Below are positions 1-9,753 of a stretch of DNA of 64,000 nucleotides, one piece after another. The notes under the pieces are model-generated. The model was not told the DNA's origin. It worked only from the letters and a program-made list of their open reading frames with translations, and did no database searches. Source of the stretch: an uncultured Caulobacterales bacterium (lineage in GTDB: Bacteria; Pseudomonadota; Alphaproteobacteria; Caulobacterales; Maricaulaceae). The DNA lies in assembly GCA_947503715.1 (NCBI GenBank), contig CANNER010000001.1:62001-126000 (forward strand), in the 5' to 3' direction. The number at the start of each line of letters is the position of its first letter. Position 1 is the stretch's first letter. Made by a program: the position numbers and the translations under genes.

Positions 1-59
1 CGTAGGCCGGCATCCGTTGGCGCGACGGCGCCGGTGGTGCGTGTATTAAAATCGTTCAT
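1..59 (-). CDS. Bax inhibitor-1/YccA family membrane protein, N-terminal fragment (runs off window)
   Basis: Only the first 19 codons are inside the window. They read MNDFNTRTTGAVAPTDAGLR from an ATG at base 59. A strong ribosome site (AAGGAG, bases 62-70 region on the minus strand) lies just upstream. The opening (M-N-D-F-N-T-R-T, then a 'DAGLR' patch) is the one I know from alphaproteobacterial YccA/BI-1 proteins, which are seven-helix inner-membrane proteins that interact with FtsH in E. coli. It is transcribed away from the aldo/keto reductase, so bases 60-184 hold two divergent promoters. The assignment rests on a short segment and is moderate. Confidence 0.55.
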   Translation of the reverse strand, partial: MNDFNTRTTGAVAPTDAGL

Positions 60-184
60 GACATCTCCTTGAACATGACATTTTGACCGTTGCGACGGTG
101 TTAGCGTCTATATAGTAGTTTTTGCACGCGAATACAAACATTCCTCATTATACTTAATTGTCACAGCTCTCATAAGGAAAACCT

Positions 185-1231
185 ATGGAACTTCGTAAAC
201 TCGGTCGGACAGATATAGAGGTGACCTCGGTTTGTCTCGGCACGATGACATGGGGCAAGCAGAACACAGAAGCCGAAGCGCATGATCAGTTGGATTATGC
301 CCTGGACCGGGGCATCAACTTTATCGACACGGCGGAAATGTATCCCGTCCCCGGCGAAGCCAAGACGCAGGGCCGGACGGAAGCGTATATTGGAACATGG
401 ATCGCGGCGCGGAAGAACCGCGATAAATATGTACTGGCCACAAAAGTTACAGGCCGATCCGGCATGACATGGTGCCGTGACGGGGATGTTGAACAGACTC
501 GCCATACGCCGGAACAAATTGACGAGGCGGTCGAAAACTCCCTCCGACGTCTACAAACCGATTATATCGATCTCTACCAACTTCACTGGCCGGACCGCGA
601 TATGCCGGGTTTCGGATTTGATAGTTATTACGACTATGATGCGGGCGAGATGACCCCGCTGGAAGATATTCTCGGTGCACTTTCCCGTCATGTTGAAAAG
701 GGCAATATCCGACATATTGGCCTGTCCAATGAGACAGCCTGGGGCACGATGAAGTTTTTGGAACTGGCTGAACGGTTGGCCCTTCCGCGGATGGTGTCAA
801 ACCAATGCGTGTATAACCTCATTGCAAGACGGTTCGATTATGACCGCGCCGAAATCGCGATGCGTGAACAGGTGGGCCTACTGGCTTATTCACCGCTAGC
901 CATGGGCGTGTTGACCGGAAAATATGATAATAGTGCGACACCGAAAGGGTCTCGCGGCGATCTCTTCCCGCAATTTATGACGGGCTGGCAAAATGCGGAA
1001 GCGGCCTATTTGGATTGCAACACGACAGCCCGGAAGTTGGGCCTGACGCCAACACAGTTTGCGTTGAAATTTGTCGAAACCCGTGAATTTTTGACCAGCA
1101 ATATTATCGGCGCGACAAGCCTGTCTCAGTTGGAAGAGAATATTGCGGCCCATGAGATAGACTGGACGGACGATATGGAACGGGAAGCCCGCCGTATCCA
1201 CAAAACCTATCGCTGCCCTGCCAGTCGCTAG
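185..1231 (+). CDS. Aldo/keto reductase, Tas-like
   Basis: This is a 348-aa NADPH-dependent oxidoreductase of the aldo/keto reductase superfamily, a cytosolic TIM barrel. The catalytic tetrad is visible: Asp48 and Tyr53 in NFIDTAEMYPVP, Lys87 in VLATK, and His134 in DLYQLHWPD. The 'EMYPVP' variant and the length match the E. coli Tas subfamily rather than short AKRs. A ribosome site (AAGGAAAA) precedes the ATG. The next gene starts 6 bases after the stop, so the two are probably co-transcribed. Nothing in the sequence identifies the substrate. The gene is intact and looks like core chromosome. Confidence 0.9.
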   Translation: MELRKLGRTDIEVTSVCLGTMTWGKQNTEAEAHDQLDYALDRGINFIDTAEMYPVPGEAKTQGRTEAYIGTWIAARKNRDKYVLATKVTGRSGMTWCRDGDVEQTRHTPEQIDEAVENSLRRLQTDYIDLYQLHWPDRDMPGFGFDSYYDYDAGEMTPLEDILGALSRHVEKGNIRHIGLSNETAWGTMKFLELAERLALPRMVSNQCVYNLIARRFDYDRAEIAMREQVGLLAYSPLAMGVLTGKYDNSATPKGSRGDLFPQFMTGWQNAEAAYLDCNTTARKLGLTPTQFALKFVETREFLTSNIIGATSLSQLEENIAAHEIDWTDDMEREARRIHKTYRCPASR

Positions 1232-1237
1232 AATTTA

Positions 1238-1792
1238 ATGAAACTCTTCGCCGCAATTTTCCTGCCTGAAAAAATCGCGCTTGATTGCACGCGCGAACAG
1301 AAAGGCGTGGCAGGCGCGCGCTGGGTCAGTGAAGAGAAGCTGCACATCACGCTTGGTTTTTTTGGCGACGTGGATGCGGACGGAGCGGAACTATTGGACC
1401 AAGAACTCGGTAAACTCCGCATGGGCAGTTTTGAATTAAATCTTGAGGGCGGTGGGCATTTCGGGAAAACGGAACCGCATGCGATTTGGGCGGGCGTGTC
1501 GCCGTCGCCGGAACTTATCCGGCTCAATACCCATTGCCGCCACGCCGCCCGCCGCGCAGACATCCAGATGGAAGCCCGCAAATATACGCCCCACGTGACG
1601 ATGGCCTATATGAAGCCAAAATCCCCGCTCGACCGGATCATTTCTTTTGAGCAACGCTTGGCGGATTGGAGCACGCGGCCCTTCCTAGTCGACAGTTTCA
1701 GCCTCGTCTCCAGCCATACAAAAAAGCGCGGACCGAATATGTACCGCGAAGAAGCCACATTCCCCCTATTGGGTGAGGGTGTGGCACCGTAA
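1238..1792 (+). CDS. thpR: RNA 2',3'-cyclic phosphodiesterase (2H phosphoesterase, ThpR/LigT)
   Basis: This is a 184-aa 2H-family phosphoesterase. Both catalytic HxT motifs are present and about 80 residues apart: HITL at residues 36-39 and HVTM at 119-122, as in ThpR/LigT. Family members open 2',3'-cyclic phosphates on RNA ends and were once called 2'-5' RNA ligases. The start MKLFAAIFLP is typical of the family and fits the usual length of about 180 aa. It follows the aldo/keto reductase by 6 bases and ends 65 bases before tRNA-Leu. The function is read from motifs and not otherwise tested. Confidence 0.9.
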   Translation: MKLFAAIFLPEKIALDCTREQKGVAGARWVSEEKLHITLGFFGDVDADGAELLDQELGKLRMGSFELNLEGGGHFGKTEPHAIWAGVSPSPELIRLNTHCRHAARRADIQMEARKYTPHVTMAYMKPKSPLDRIISFEQRLADWSTRPFLVDSFSLVSSHTKKRGPNMYREEATFPLLGEGVAP

Positions 1793-1857
1793 GTTTCGCA
1801 CCTTTCCCCGCTTGACGATAGAGCAGGGCAGGGTTAAACGCCCGCTTCCAATGACGT

Positions 1858-1944
1858 GCCCAGATGGCGGAATTGGTAGACGCGCTAGCTTCAGGTGCTA
1901 GTGTCCGTATGGACGTGGAGGTTCGAGTCCTCTTCTGGGCACCA
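1858..1944 (+). tRNA. tRNA-Leu (anticodon CAG)
   Basis: This is an 87-nt tRNA with encoded CCA. The acceptor stem is GCCCAGA paired with TCTGGGC, followed by discriminator A and CCA. The D-arm is AATTGGTAGACGCG. The anticodon stem is CTAGC/GCTAG around loop TTCAGGT, with CAG at 1892-1894. A long variable arm (GTCCGTATGGAC) is typical of class II tRNA-Leu, and the T-arm is GGTTCGAGTCC. The 3' end is the integration site of the island downstream, and the gene remains intact. Confidence 0.97.
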
Positions 1945-1961
1945 GATTTTCTCTTTTTGAA
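1929..1961 (+). repeat. attL: 33-bp direct repeat at tRNA-Leu 3' end
   Basis: Bases 1929-1961 start in the T-arm of tRNA-Leu, run through CCA and extend 17 bases beyond. They recur without mismatch at 18651-18683. Weaker similarity continues about 45 bases further on both sides (to about 2009 and 18729). This is the classic footprint of tyrosine-integrase insertion into a tRNA 3' end, and an integrase gene starts 83 bases away. Confidence 0.88.
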
Positions 1962-2043
1962 ATCCGTAAGTATCTGAAAATGCTTATTATTTCATGAGAA
2001 AACCTCACCCTCCCTCAAGAATCCTAACGTTTTGGGCCACTAA

Positions 2044-3426
2044 ATGGGCTACAAAATGGGATACATTATGAGCGAGATGAAGACCCTCGATCAATATCTG
2101 AAACAGCGTAAAGGACGCTGGTATTACGTCCGGCGCGTGCCGTTGCGTTACGCCAATGTCGATACGCGGCGGATTATTAAGACAGCATTGAAGACGAATT
2201 CAAGAGAAGTCGCTCGCGCTCGCAGAGACGCTCTAGCGGAGGCTGACGATCTTTATTGGTCTTCGTTGACGATTGGTTCGCCTGGCTCGCAGAACGGTGC
2301 GGTGTCTCGATATCGAGCGGCCAAGGCACGCGCCTTCGCGCGGGGTTATATCTACACGCCAGTAGAAGAGATGGCCGTTCAAAAGGATATGACTGAGGTC
2401 ATAGATCGCTTGCGAACGCTGGAGGGCAGTCTTGGGACACGGCAGGAGACAGTTGAGACGGATGCGCTGCTCGGTACAGCTCCCAAAGCATCAATCACCA
2501 TTAGCGAGGCTTTTGAGCTCTATTGCGACAAGATCACAATAGGTGACCTCAAAGGCAAGTCGCCAGATCAACGTAGTAGCTGGCGGAAGGTCAAGAATCG
2601 TGCCGTTCAAAATTTTATTCGCCTTTGTGGCGATAAGCCTATGGCGGAAATTGATCGTTCAGACGCTCAAGTTTTTTATGAGTGGTGGGGTAGGCGGGTA
2701 GATCCCAAGGATGGTTCAAAGCCCTTGAATGCAAACAGCGCGAATAAGGACATCACGAACTTACGTGTCCTGTTCGGAACTTACTGGACATATGAAGGCG
2801 AGAGCAAACGTGAGAACCCCTTCGCAGGGCTTCGGTTCAAGAACGTGGTTTATAAAACGGTCCCGCCATTCTCGGCTCATTGGCTGGAAACTAAGGTGCT
2901 AGCGGATGGTGCACTTTTAACGCTAAACGAAGATGCGCGTCTGATACTCCACACCTTGATTGAAACGGGTTGCAGGCCAAGTGAGATCGCAAACCTTCGG
3001 CCAGAACACATTGTCCTAGATCATGATGTGCCGCACTTACGAATCCGGCCAACTGCTGGCCGCAAGCTTAAGTCCAAATCGTCCAATCGAGACATCCCGC
3101 TCTTGGGTGTATCGCTCGAAGCAATGAAGCTTCGCCCGAATGGGTTTGACGCATATTATGATCGTAGCTCGACCCTTTCAGCTACCTTGATGAAATATTT
3201 CAAAACGAATGGATTACTGGAAACTCCAGATCATAGAATTTACTCAATTCGTCATGCATTCGAGAAACGGATGCTCGAGGCCGATATCGACTATGGCCTG
3301 CGCTGCATTCTCATGGGTCATCATAATTCGAGACCTAGCTATGGTGACGGTGGCTCACTCGTTTATCGACGTGAACAGATGAGAAAATTCGCTCTTCTCA
3401 AGGCAAGATTACCAATGTCTCAATGA
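2044..3426 (+). CDS. Tyrosine-type site-specific integrase (DUF6538-like N-terminus)
   Basis: This is a 460-aa phage-type integrase. The N-terminal DNA-binding part (TLDQYLKQRKGRWYYVRRVP) resembles DUF6538 integrases. The C-terminal catalytic part has the first Arg (ETGCRPSEIANLRP), the second box (IYSIRHAFEKR), and a final LMGHH...YGDGG segment where the nucleophilic Tyr is expected. Several in-frame starts exist (2044, 2056, 2068); the longest is given, and the one at 2068 (MSEMKTLDQ) may be the real one. It lies 100 bases after tRNA-Leu, so it is the island's own integrase. A decayed homologue with the same end segments lies at 39.3 kb. Confidence 0.9.
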   Translation: MGYKMGYIMSEMKTLDQYLKQRKGRWYYVRRVPLRYANVDTRRIIKTALKTNSREVARARRDALAEADDLYWSSLTIGSPGSQNGAVSRYRAAKARAFARGYIYTPVEEMAVQKDMTEVIDRLRTLEGSLGTRQETVETDALLGTAPKASITISEAFELYCDKITIGDLKGKSPDQRSSWRKVKNRAVQNFIRLCGDKPMAEIDRSDAQVFYEWWGRRVDPKDGSKPLNANSANKDITNLRVLFGTYWTYEGESKRENPFAGLRFKNVVYKTVPPFSAHWLETKVLADGALLTLNEDARLILHTLIETGCRPSEIANLRPEHIVLDHDVPHLRIRPTAGRKLKSKSSNRDIPLLGVSLEAMKLRPNGFDAYYDRSSTLSATLMKYFKTNGLLETPDHRIYSIRHAFEKRMLEADIDYGLRCILMGHHNSRPSYGDGGSLVYRREQMRKFALLKARLPMSQ

Positions 3427-3648
3427 TCCTCGTTACGGACATTATCCAAATGTCGACTCGAAAAAAGTTTAGGCGTCATGCATTCATTCATTAGGCTAAA
3501 AACCGACCTACCGCGCCCCGAACTGATCTTTTTTTCAATATCTGGTTGCAGAAACATTCCTTCGGCTTAAAGTTAAATCTCTAGAGTATAGATGTAAAAA
3601 GTGACTTTTAGGCCCATACCGTCTTTTGTGAACAAACTTATATAAAGA

Positions 3649-6600
3649 ATGCGGATGGCCACACAGCAACACGACATAAAAAACCACGCTATTACTCGGG
3701 CAGGATATATATATCAGGACTTGATATGTTTAAAATATCTCATTGAGTTCTATCGTGACCCATCACTCTATGAGTGGGTTGAAGTGGAAGCACCTGATCC
3801 TAAATTTGCCGCCATAGATGACTTCGTTGCATTGCGGAAAGCGGATCAGAAGTATGTATTAAAACAAGTGAAGTTCACGGTTCAACCCGAGCGTGAGGAC
3901 TTACATCTGACTTGGGAATGGCTATTGCGGCAGCGAGGCAACGGGACATCGTGTCTACAAAAATGGAGCAAAACACTGCTGTCTGAGCGGTTCTCTGGTC
4001 GTATTCACTCTGCACAGCTCGTAACAAATAAAATACCAGACCCCATGATCGAATCTGTTCTGGAGGGCTTGCGTATAAATTACAAGAAAATTGATCGAGA
4101 AACAAAAGCAATAATAAACCAGCAGTTGGGGTCTCGAACCGCTGCGAAACAATTTTTCGAGAAGTTTGAGTTCGTTCATTCTGAACCAATCATTGATGAC
4201 TTACAGTTCAGACTACGAGATAGTATTGTTCCGTCGGATACAGACGAGCAAGGATGGTATATTCTTTTAGAGCAGGTCAGAAAGTGGTCCACTCGAAAAA
4301 ATCAACCAACCCCCGATGGAAAAATTTACTATAGGAATTTATCATCACTCTTATCAATAAAGCGTCCCCGATCTATAAATCAGCAATTTTTAGTTCCAGC
4401 TGACTATGTAGTTCCAGACACAACATTTCATAAAAGTGTTTTACTCAGAATTGAGAATAAGACCCGCTGGACCGTTGTATGGGGTGTGCCAGGTAGAGGC
4501 AAAAGCACTTACCTAAGCAACTTAATCGATGAGTTGGCGACGAAAAATATTATCTGTATACGGCATCACTATTTTGTCTCCATGTCGGACATGACGACGG
4601 ACCGTATTAGTTTTGACGTTCTCGCATCATCATTAATGTCCCAGCTAAAGGAGAGGTTTCCGGAGGCCGTTGCTAGTTTGTCAGATAAGCCATCGAATTT
4701 GACAGAGTGGTTAGAGGTATGCGCACTGCAGTGTCGAAATAAGGGCACGCCTTTAGTTTTGATTGTAGACGGTCTTGATCATGTATGGAGGGGCGGAAGA
4801 GATATCCAACAAATGGAGCAATTTTTTAAGCACATTAGTGCCGTCAATGACAATTTGTTGATTGTCGTCGGAACTCAGAAGGTATCAGACAAATATTTAC
4901 CAGTAGAGCTTTTGAACAGGTGTCCAAAACCAAAGTGGTTAGAGCTACCTGCTTTGAACCGTACCGCGATTGAAAAGTGGGTGCGCCTGAAGTTCAAAGG
5001 GCATGAATATTCAAACTCTGCTATCGTCGCCATCTCTAAGGCACTCCACACAATATCAAATGGCCACCCTCTACATCTGATCTACACTATCGAGTATTCA
5101 ATTCGTAATAACATTCTGCTGAATGAGGCCAATATACTTACACTCCCAGAGTGCCCCGAAGGAGATATTGAGAAGTATTATCAAAGCTTGTGGAACGTAC
5201 TAAATAAATCATCAAAGAACGCCCTTCATATTATGGCTGGTTCACAGTTTAACTGGCCATCATTACAGTCCGTAAAAAAGGTAGTCAGCTACAATACTCA
5301 CGCAGATGATTTGGATGATATTGATCACTTAATAGATAGAAAAACTACAGAGATAGTCCCATTTCATGGGAGTATATTTGCATGGGTTCGAAGTATCGAA
5401 AATCATCGTGAGTCATACTTAGATTTCAGCGGTGATATTATTAAGTGGCTCGAAACTGATGCCCCAGAATATTGGGTTTGGGCCTATCTATGGACTCAAA
5501 AGTATGAAACCGGAAATCATACAGATTTTTTACAAAATGTGGGCCGCCCTTGGGCGCTGAAGTCCATAATGGAGGGGCGGCCTCTGGACGTTATCAGAAC
5601 TATATTGGATATCGGGGAACGAGCTTGTCTAGATAATAATAATTATGGAAAAGCTGTCGAATTAAGGTCTATTAAGACTCGAATATATAATGGCCCCTCA
5701 TATCAAACCTATGAGTATCCTATTTACCAAGAGGCCGTTTGGAGTGGATTAAAATCTAGTTTCAGCATCGAAAAACTGTTTAACGACCTGAGAGATGTCT
5801 CCAATCAAGAACTATTTTTACTATCACTAAACAAGCACATTCTGGCAATTCCGGATGCTATTGACCGAATTCATGAAGAATTCAAAATCAGGCAAACTAG
5901 ATTGTTTGGCTCAAAAAGCCTGGAAAGGAGTTCCGTTTTTGATTTGATAGAGTGCGTGGTAAAATTCATCTCACATCACGAACGTATTGATGCAAAAGAC
6001 ATATTCGATTTTACAGGTCAGTTTAAAGAGGATGAAGGACACTTTTTAGAGATTATTCTCCAGTGTCTAATTTTTACTCGGAATGTCACAACATCATTGT
6101 CTATGGCAAGCGAGATTGTCCAAAAATCTAACCTATGTTTTGATAAATTATCTGAAGTATTGGTGAAACTTGCTAGTCTAGAGGGGTTCGATCTTGCTGT
6201 GCATGCTCATTTGCAACCCTGTTTTCAAAGTAGCATGTATATTATTTGGCACCACCAGAAACATGGACATTGTCCATCAGTAACTGTTTCAGTACCTGAT
6301 ATTGGAACCTTAGACTCAGTAGATATCGAGTATGGGGTATCCCGTAAGCACGTCGATTATTTCAACAATATGTTTTTATCAGGCCTCGCTCAAGGCTTGG
6401 GAGCACAAGCGCCAGATGAAAGGTCTGAATACTCACAGAACGCTTCATGGTTTGATGTGACTTCTAGAAATTTGTATAAAACTGGTGTTGATATTGGGAA
6501 GGAAATACAGTCTGGAAAATCCAGTTTATCTTTTTCAACAATTTACGAATTGTCTAGAGGCATTACATCTCCTGAAATATCTCCCAACGACACATCTCAT

Positions 6601-8016
6601 AGACACTACTCAAATTTCCGCATTGCCCTTTCTGAGATTGCGGTGGATTGTGCTTACCTCGGATTAGTGAAGAACTCTTCAGTAACCTTAGATCAAATGG
6701 AGATAGCTATATCTTCGACCCATTGGGTGGAAGATATATGGTTAGAGACATTTATTAAAGAACGTCACCAATGCTTTTCGAAAGATGCGATTGAAGTTCT
6801 TATTAGATCTTCATTATCAGACATGGATTCTCAAATTTCTCCGTTTGATGAACGTTCGTTGAAGTATAGTCGACTATCGTGCCTTGCATATTGGTATAAT
6901 CTTAGTGATCTTGCCGAAAAATTAGTTCGTGTGACAACCGAAAATATCTTTGGGTATGGATATAGGAAAGATTACTGGCTCTGGAGTGTACTGGATGCCG
7001 TCAGGTTTTGCGCTGAAAGTGGAAAAGTTGATGTCGAGAAATGGTTGCCAATTCTTGCCGCAATTGTTGATGGCGTAGATGACTTTACTGATGGTGATGA
7101 AATTCCTCTTGCAAAAGAAATGTTGGGTGATCTCTTGATTGCATCAAAGCCTGACTTGCTGCCGGTTTATTACGATCACCTCATTTCAAAGGAAGAATGG
7201 TCAACAGCTGATAACGTCTTGCGATCGTATTTCGAAGCTTTTGATTATGGTAATCCATTTATCCAAGCTGTTTCCACGACAATCTCTGAAGCGCAAGACG
7301 CAACCCTTATCATAGACTCATTCGACCGGCCTTCTAAGTCACAGTTAGCTGCTGTGGCACTACTGAAGAAACGAAATGGTTTTTCCGAAACAACCCCCAA
7401 TGAGCAGAAACTCAAAACAGATCCTCCGATCGTGCCAGGAATTAAGGTAACTGTTTCGGATTTTCAGCCTTTTCAATTTAACGAATTCTGGGATGCTCTT
7501 AAAAAAAATGAAGACTACAGCGGCCAGCAATTAGGGGTATCACAGTGGATCACCTATTGGGAAAGAGCCGACAAGGGCTCGGAAGTTTTGGAAGCGTTTG
7601 AAGTTCTCCTGAAGGGGAAGGATAGAGTTATGAGCAGTGTTGCTCAGAGCTTAGACCTAGTTGCTGGGCTTGCATTAAAACACCAAGGGAAGACGGCGGC
7701 TTTTAAATGGTATGTTCTTTCCCATATCGAGAATAATGGTTGGTCCCGATGGCAAGGAGATGAAGAGCGTCAAATGAGACTAAATACCGTAGCTAACCTA
7801 TTTCCGCAGAATTGGCAGAAATTCATCTCTGAAACGGCAAGTAGAGACCGATACCGGTCAAATGATGGCCTTGTTTTTGGTTCAGATTATTGGGTGTATT
7901 TTCTACTTAAGTGCGGTGAATTCGAAGAAGCTGAGAGAGTTACAGACTCTATGGTGAATTCCGTGAGATTAGAAATGGCCGACCAACCTATTGGAGACCC
8001 GTCGTGGTTCAGATAG
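3649..8016 (+). CDS. Avs-like antiphage STAND NTPase with N-terminal DUF4297/Cap4-type nuclease domain (5' part of a split gene)
   Basis: This 1455-aa protein is AT-rich. Residues 1-220 look like a DUF4297/Cap4 dsDNA endonuclease: G-Y-I-Y-Q at 19-23, acidic Glu45/Glu47, Asp57-Asp58 and Q73-V-K75, a PD-(D/E)xK-like pattern. A STAND/NACHT NTPase follows, with Walker A GVPGRGKS at about 278-286 and Walker B LIVDGLDHV at about 367-375. The remaining 900 residues look helical and repeat-like, as in Avs sensor domains. In characterized Avs proteins, sensing of phage proteins triggers the effector. The frame closes at 8016, but the -1 frame continues with compatible sequence for 528 residues, so the intact protein was probably about 1980 aa. 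The domain assignment is strong. The exact Avs type is inference. Confidence 0.78.
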   Translation: MRMATQQHDIKNHAITRAGYIYQDLICLKYLIEFYRDPSLYEWVEVEAPDPKFAAIDDFVALRKADQKYVLKQVKFTVQPEREDLHLTWEWLLRQRGNGTSCLQKWSKTLLSERFSGRIHSAQLVTNKIPDPMIESVLEGLRINYKKIDRETKAIINQQLGSRTAAKQFFEKFEFVHSEPIIDDLQFRLRDSIVPSDTDEQGWYILLEQVRKWSTRKNQPTPDGKIYYRNLSSLLSIKRPRSINQQFLVPADYVVPDTTFHKSVLLRIENKTRWTVVWGVPGRGKSTYLSNLIDELATKNIICIRHHYFVSMSDMTTDRISFDVLASSLMSQLKERFPEAVASLSDKPSNLTEWLEVCALQCRNKGTPLVLIVDGLDHVWRGGRDIQQMEQFFKHISAVNDNLLIVVGTQKVSDKYLPVELLNRCPKPKWLELPALNRTAIEKWVRLKFKGHEYSNSAIVAISKALHTISNGHPLHLIYTIEYSIRNNILLNEANILTLPECPEGDIEKYYQSLWNVLNKSSKNALHIMAGSQFNWPSLQSVKKVVSYNTHADDLDDIDHLIDRKTTEIVPFHGSIFAWVRSIENHRESYLDFSGDIIKWLETDAPEYWVWAYLWTQKYETGNHTDFLQNVGRPWALKSIMEGRPLDVIRTILDIGERACLDNNNYGKAVELRSIKTRIYNGPSYQTYEYPIYQEAVWSGLKSSFSIEKLFNDLRDVSNQELFLLSLNKHILAIPDAIDRIHEEFKIRQTRLFGSKSLERSSVFDLIECVVKFISHHERIDAKDIFDFTGQFKEDEGHFLEIILQCLIFTRNVTTSLSMASEIVQKSNLCFDKLSEVLVKLASLEGFDLAVHAHLQPCFQSSMYIIWHHQKHGHCPSVTVSVPDIGTLDSVDIEYGVSRKHVDYFNNMFLSGLAQGLGAQAPDERSEYSQNASWFDVTSRNLYKTGVDIGKEIQSGKSSLSFSTIYELSRGITSPEISPNDTSHRHYSNFRIALSEIAVDCAYLGLVKNSSVTLDQMEIAISSTHWVEDIWLETFIKERHQCFSKDAIEVLIRSSLSDMDSQISPFDERSLKYSRLSCLAYWYNLSDLAEKLVRVTTENIFGYGYRKDYWLWSVLDAVRFCAESGKVDVEKWLPILAAIVDGVDDFTDGDEIPLAKEMLGDLLIASKPDLLPVYYDHLISKEEWSTADNVLRSYFEAFDYGNPFIQAVSTTISEAQDATLIIDSFDRPSKSQLAAVALLKKRNGFSETTPNEQKLKTDPPIVPGIKVTVSDFQPFQFNEFWDALKKNEDYSGQQLGVSQWITYWERADKGSEVLEAFEVLLKGKDRVMSSVAQSLDLVAGLALKHQGKTAAFKWYVLSHIENNGWSRWQGDEERQMRLNTVANLFPQNWQKFISETASRDRYRSNDGLVFGSDYWVYFLLKCGEFEEAERVTDSMVNSVRLEMADQPIGDPSWFR

Positions 8017-9590
8017 GGCGTTCCGCGAATTTAGACAAGTTACATGCAAGAATGTTGTTTGCTCGTTTAAAGTGGCCGTTACCGATGACACGCTGGTTTT
8101 GTAGTCGCGACATTGCGGCTTTACTGGTTTCCCCAAAAACTCAAGCTGTAACTAAGGAGGTTTTCTTGGAGACCCTGTTAGAGTCAAAGTTAGAGAGTCA
8201 TGTATCTGGTTTACTCTTCATAATTTACACTTTTGAGCTCTCCAGCCACTTCACTTTTGATGAATTATTGTTGAGAGTGAATTACCCATCAATTTTAACA
8301 GAGTATCTATTAAGTCAGATGTACCCCGCTGATGCGTTAAGTGAAGAAACCAACTGGTACAGAAATCATGCAAATCAATGTCCAGAGGGTTTCGAAGCTA
8401 ACTCTTACTTCAAAAGGGGTCTCAACGAAGGCGTAATTATACCCCTTATATTTAAAGCTGAATTAGAAAAATTTGAAGAGAGAACTAAACTCCCATTCCT
8501 AAAGCAATGGGAGTATGAATGGCATCTGGAGATGCAAAGTGGAAAACACGTATACTCTGGAACCCCTCATTACTTCTTCAGAGGAAGTCGTCAGAATTTT
8601 GTTGGAAAGTTCGATACACACCAGCATGATGTTTTCTTATCAACTCACCTTCGAACTATAAACTTCGCAGTCGACAATTGGGGCATGCCACGAAGGGAAG
8701 CTCTACATTATGGTCTATTGTCTATACAAATGAATCCAGGTTTGGCTGAGGTTGAGCCAATCTCACCTCCTGATATCCCAATTGAGTTATCAACTGGAGA
8801 CTTCAATGGGGTTCGAATTAGTGATTTGTTTGACAGAATAGAGATTTTTGACAAGATGCAAGGTAGTATCTTGAGTCTAACACTTCCGATGTTTGAGGAT
8901 GGCTTGCATTCAGTTGAAGCCTCTTATGTTTTATTTCTAACTAAAGGAAATATAGGAGATGTTCCCGAGGACTATTTAAAGAAAGCCTTTGAAGGCAGCG
9001 CCGATCTTTGGATAGGTCACCCGCCGCACCGTTTTGATGGAGTTTTGGACCCTCAAAATATTAAAAATTACACGACGTGCGCAAATGAAACTACATTGAT
9101 ACCGACAGTCCTAAACACGTTCAAACCCTACATGGGCCGCTGGAATCAACCCTATTTTGGAGCAGAGATAAGGCTTCCTGCAGGGTACTTATTCGAAAGG
9201 CCCTTAAGGGTTGAATCTTCTCAAAATGGGCTAACCGTTAAAAACGATGTCGACGATAAAGTTGCGGAGTGGAAAGTTTGGCATAAGGACCTAAGTCCAG
9301 TGCATCCTAAAGGAGGAGAATATAGTTTCGGTATGCTGACCATGTTGGATGACCTGTCTCCTTTATCACAGTATCTCAAAGACGGGTTCCAGAAAAACTA
9401 CATAGTCCGAGTAAGAAAATGGACTAAAGAAAGAGAATACTCGACTCCCACGTTTTCTGAATCTTTCATTGTCGATCCTTATTTCAAAAATGCGTCCTCT
9501 AATAAGAGGAACGGTCTTTTCTCCAAACTAAAGTCGACATTAAGCCGTTTCAAATCAAGGATTGCTAACAGCACGTCTGAAAACCCTTAA
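8004..9590 (+). CDS. C-terminal part of the split Avs-like protein, or a translationally coupled partner
   Basis: This 528-aa frame opens at GTG 8004 and overlaps the previous stop by 13 bases. Two readings are possible. It may be the 3' part of the upstream gene, displaced by a one-base deletion: the first residues (LFARLKWPLPMTRWFCSRDI) read like the middle of a helical repeat protein, and a block around FDTHQHDVFLSTHLRTINFA looks like C-terminal sequence of large defence ATPases. It may instead be a coupled gene: GGAG at 7993-7996 sits 7 bases before the GTG. No enzyme motif or membrane segment is seen. The last 40 residues are Lys/Ser/Arg-rich. I favour the split-gene reading. Confidence 0.65.
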   Translation: MVQIGRSANLDKLHARMLFARLKWPLPMTRWFCSRDIAALLVSPKTQAVTKEVFLETLLESKLESHVSGLLFIIYTFELSSHFTFDELLLRVNYPSILTEYLLSQMYPADALSEETNWYRNHANQCPEGFEANSYFKRGLNEGVIIPLIFKAELEKFEERTKLPFLKQWEYEWHLEMQSGKHVYSGTPHYFFRGSRQNFVGKFDTHQHDVFLSTHLRTINFAVDNWGMPRREALHYGLLSIQMNPGLAEVEPISPPDIPIELSTGDFNGVRISDLFDRIEIFDKMQGSILSLTLPMFEDGLHSVEASYVLFLTKGNIGDVPEDYLKKAFEGSADLWIGHPPHRFDGVLDPQNIKNYTTCANETTLIPTVLNTFKPYMGRWNQPYFGAEIRLPAGYLFERPLRVESSQNGLTVKNDVDDKVAEWKVWHKDLSPVHPKGGEYSFGMLTMLDDLSPLSQYLKDGFQKNYIVRVRKWTKEREYSTPTFSESFIVDPYFKNASSNKRNGLFSKLKSTLSRFKSRIANSTSENP

Positions 9591-9753
9591 TGATCTCCGC
9601 CGACTAAACTGCTTATACTGAGGTCGATACTAAGGGTAAAAATATCTCATACCCTAGGGTTTCATATAACATGCAGCCCACGGAAATGATGCAAAGTTGA
9701 ACCTCAGCAACAGAAAATTCCGATAAAGGGCCCAGGAATTAAGGACTATCAAC
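9591..9753. promoter_or_regulatory. Intergenic region with hairpin and 10-bp palindrome
   Basis: AGGGTA (9633-9638) pairs with TACCCT (9650-9655), and ACCCTAGGGT (9651-9660) is a perfect palindrome overlapping it. No T-run follows, so this may be an operator or an RNA structure before the next gene rather than an intrinsic terminator. It separates the Avs-like unit from the 277-aa gene. Confidence 0.3.
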
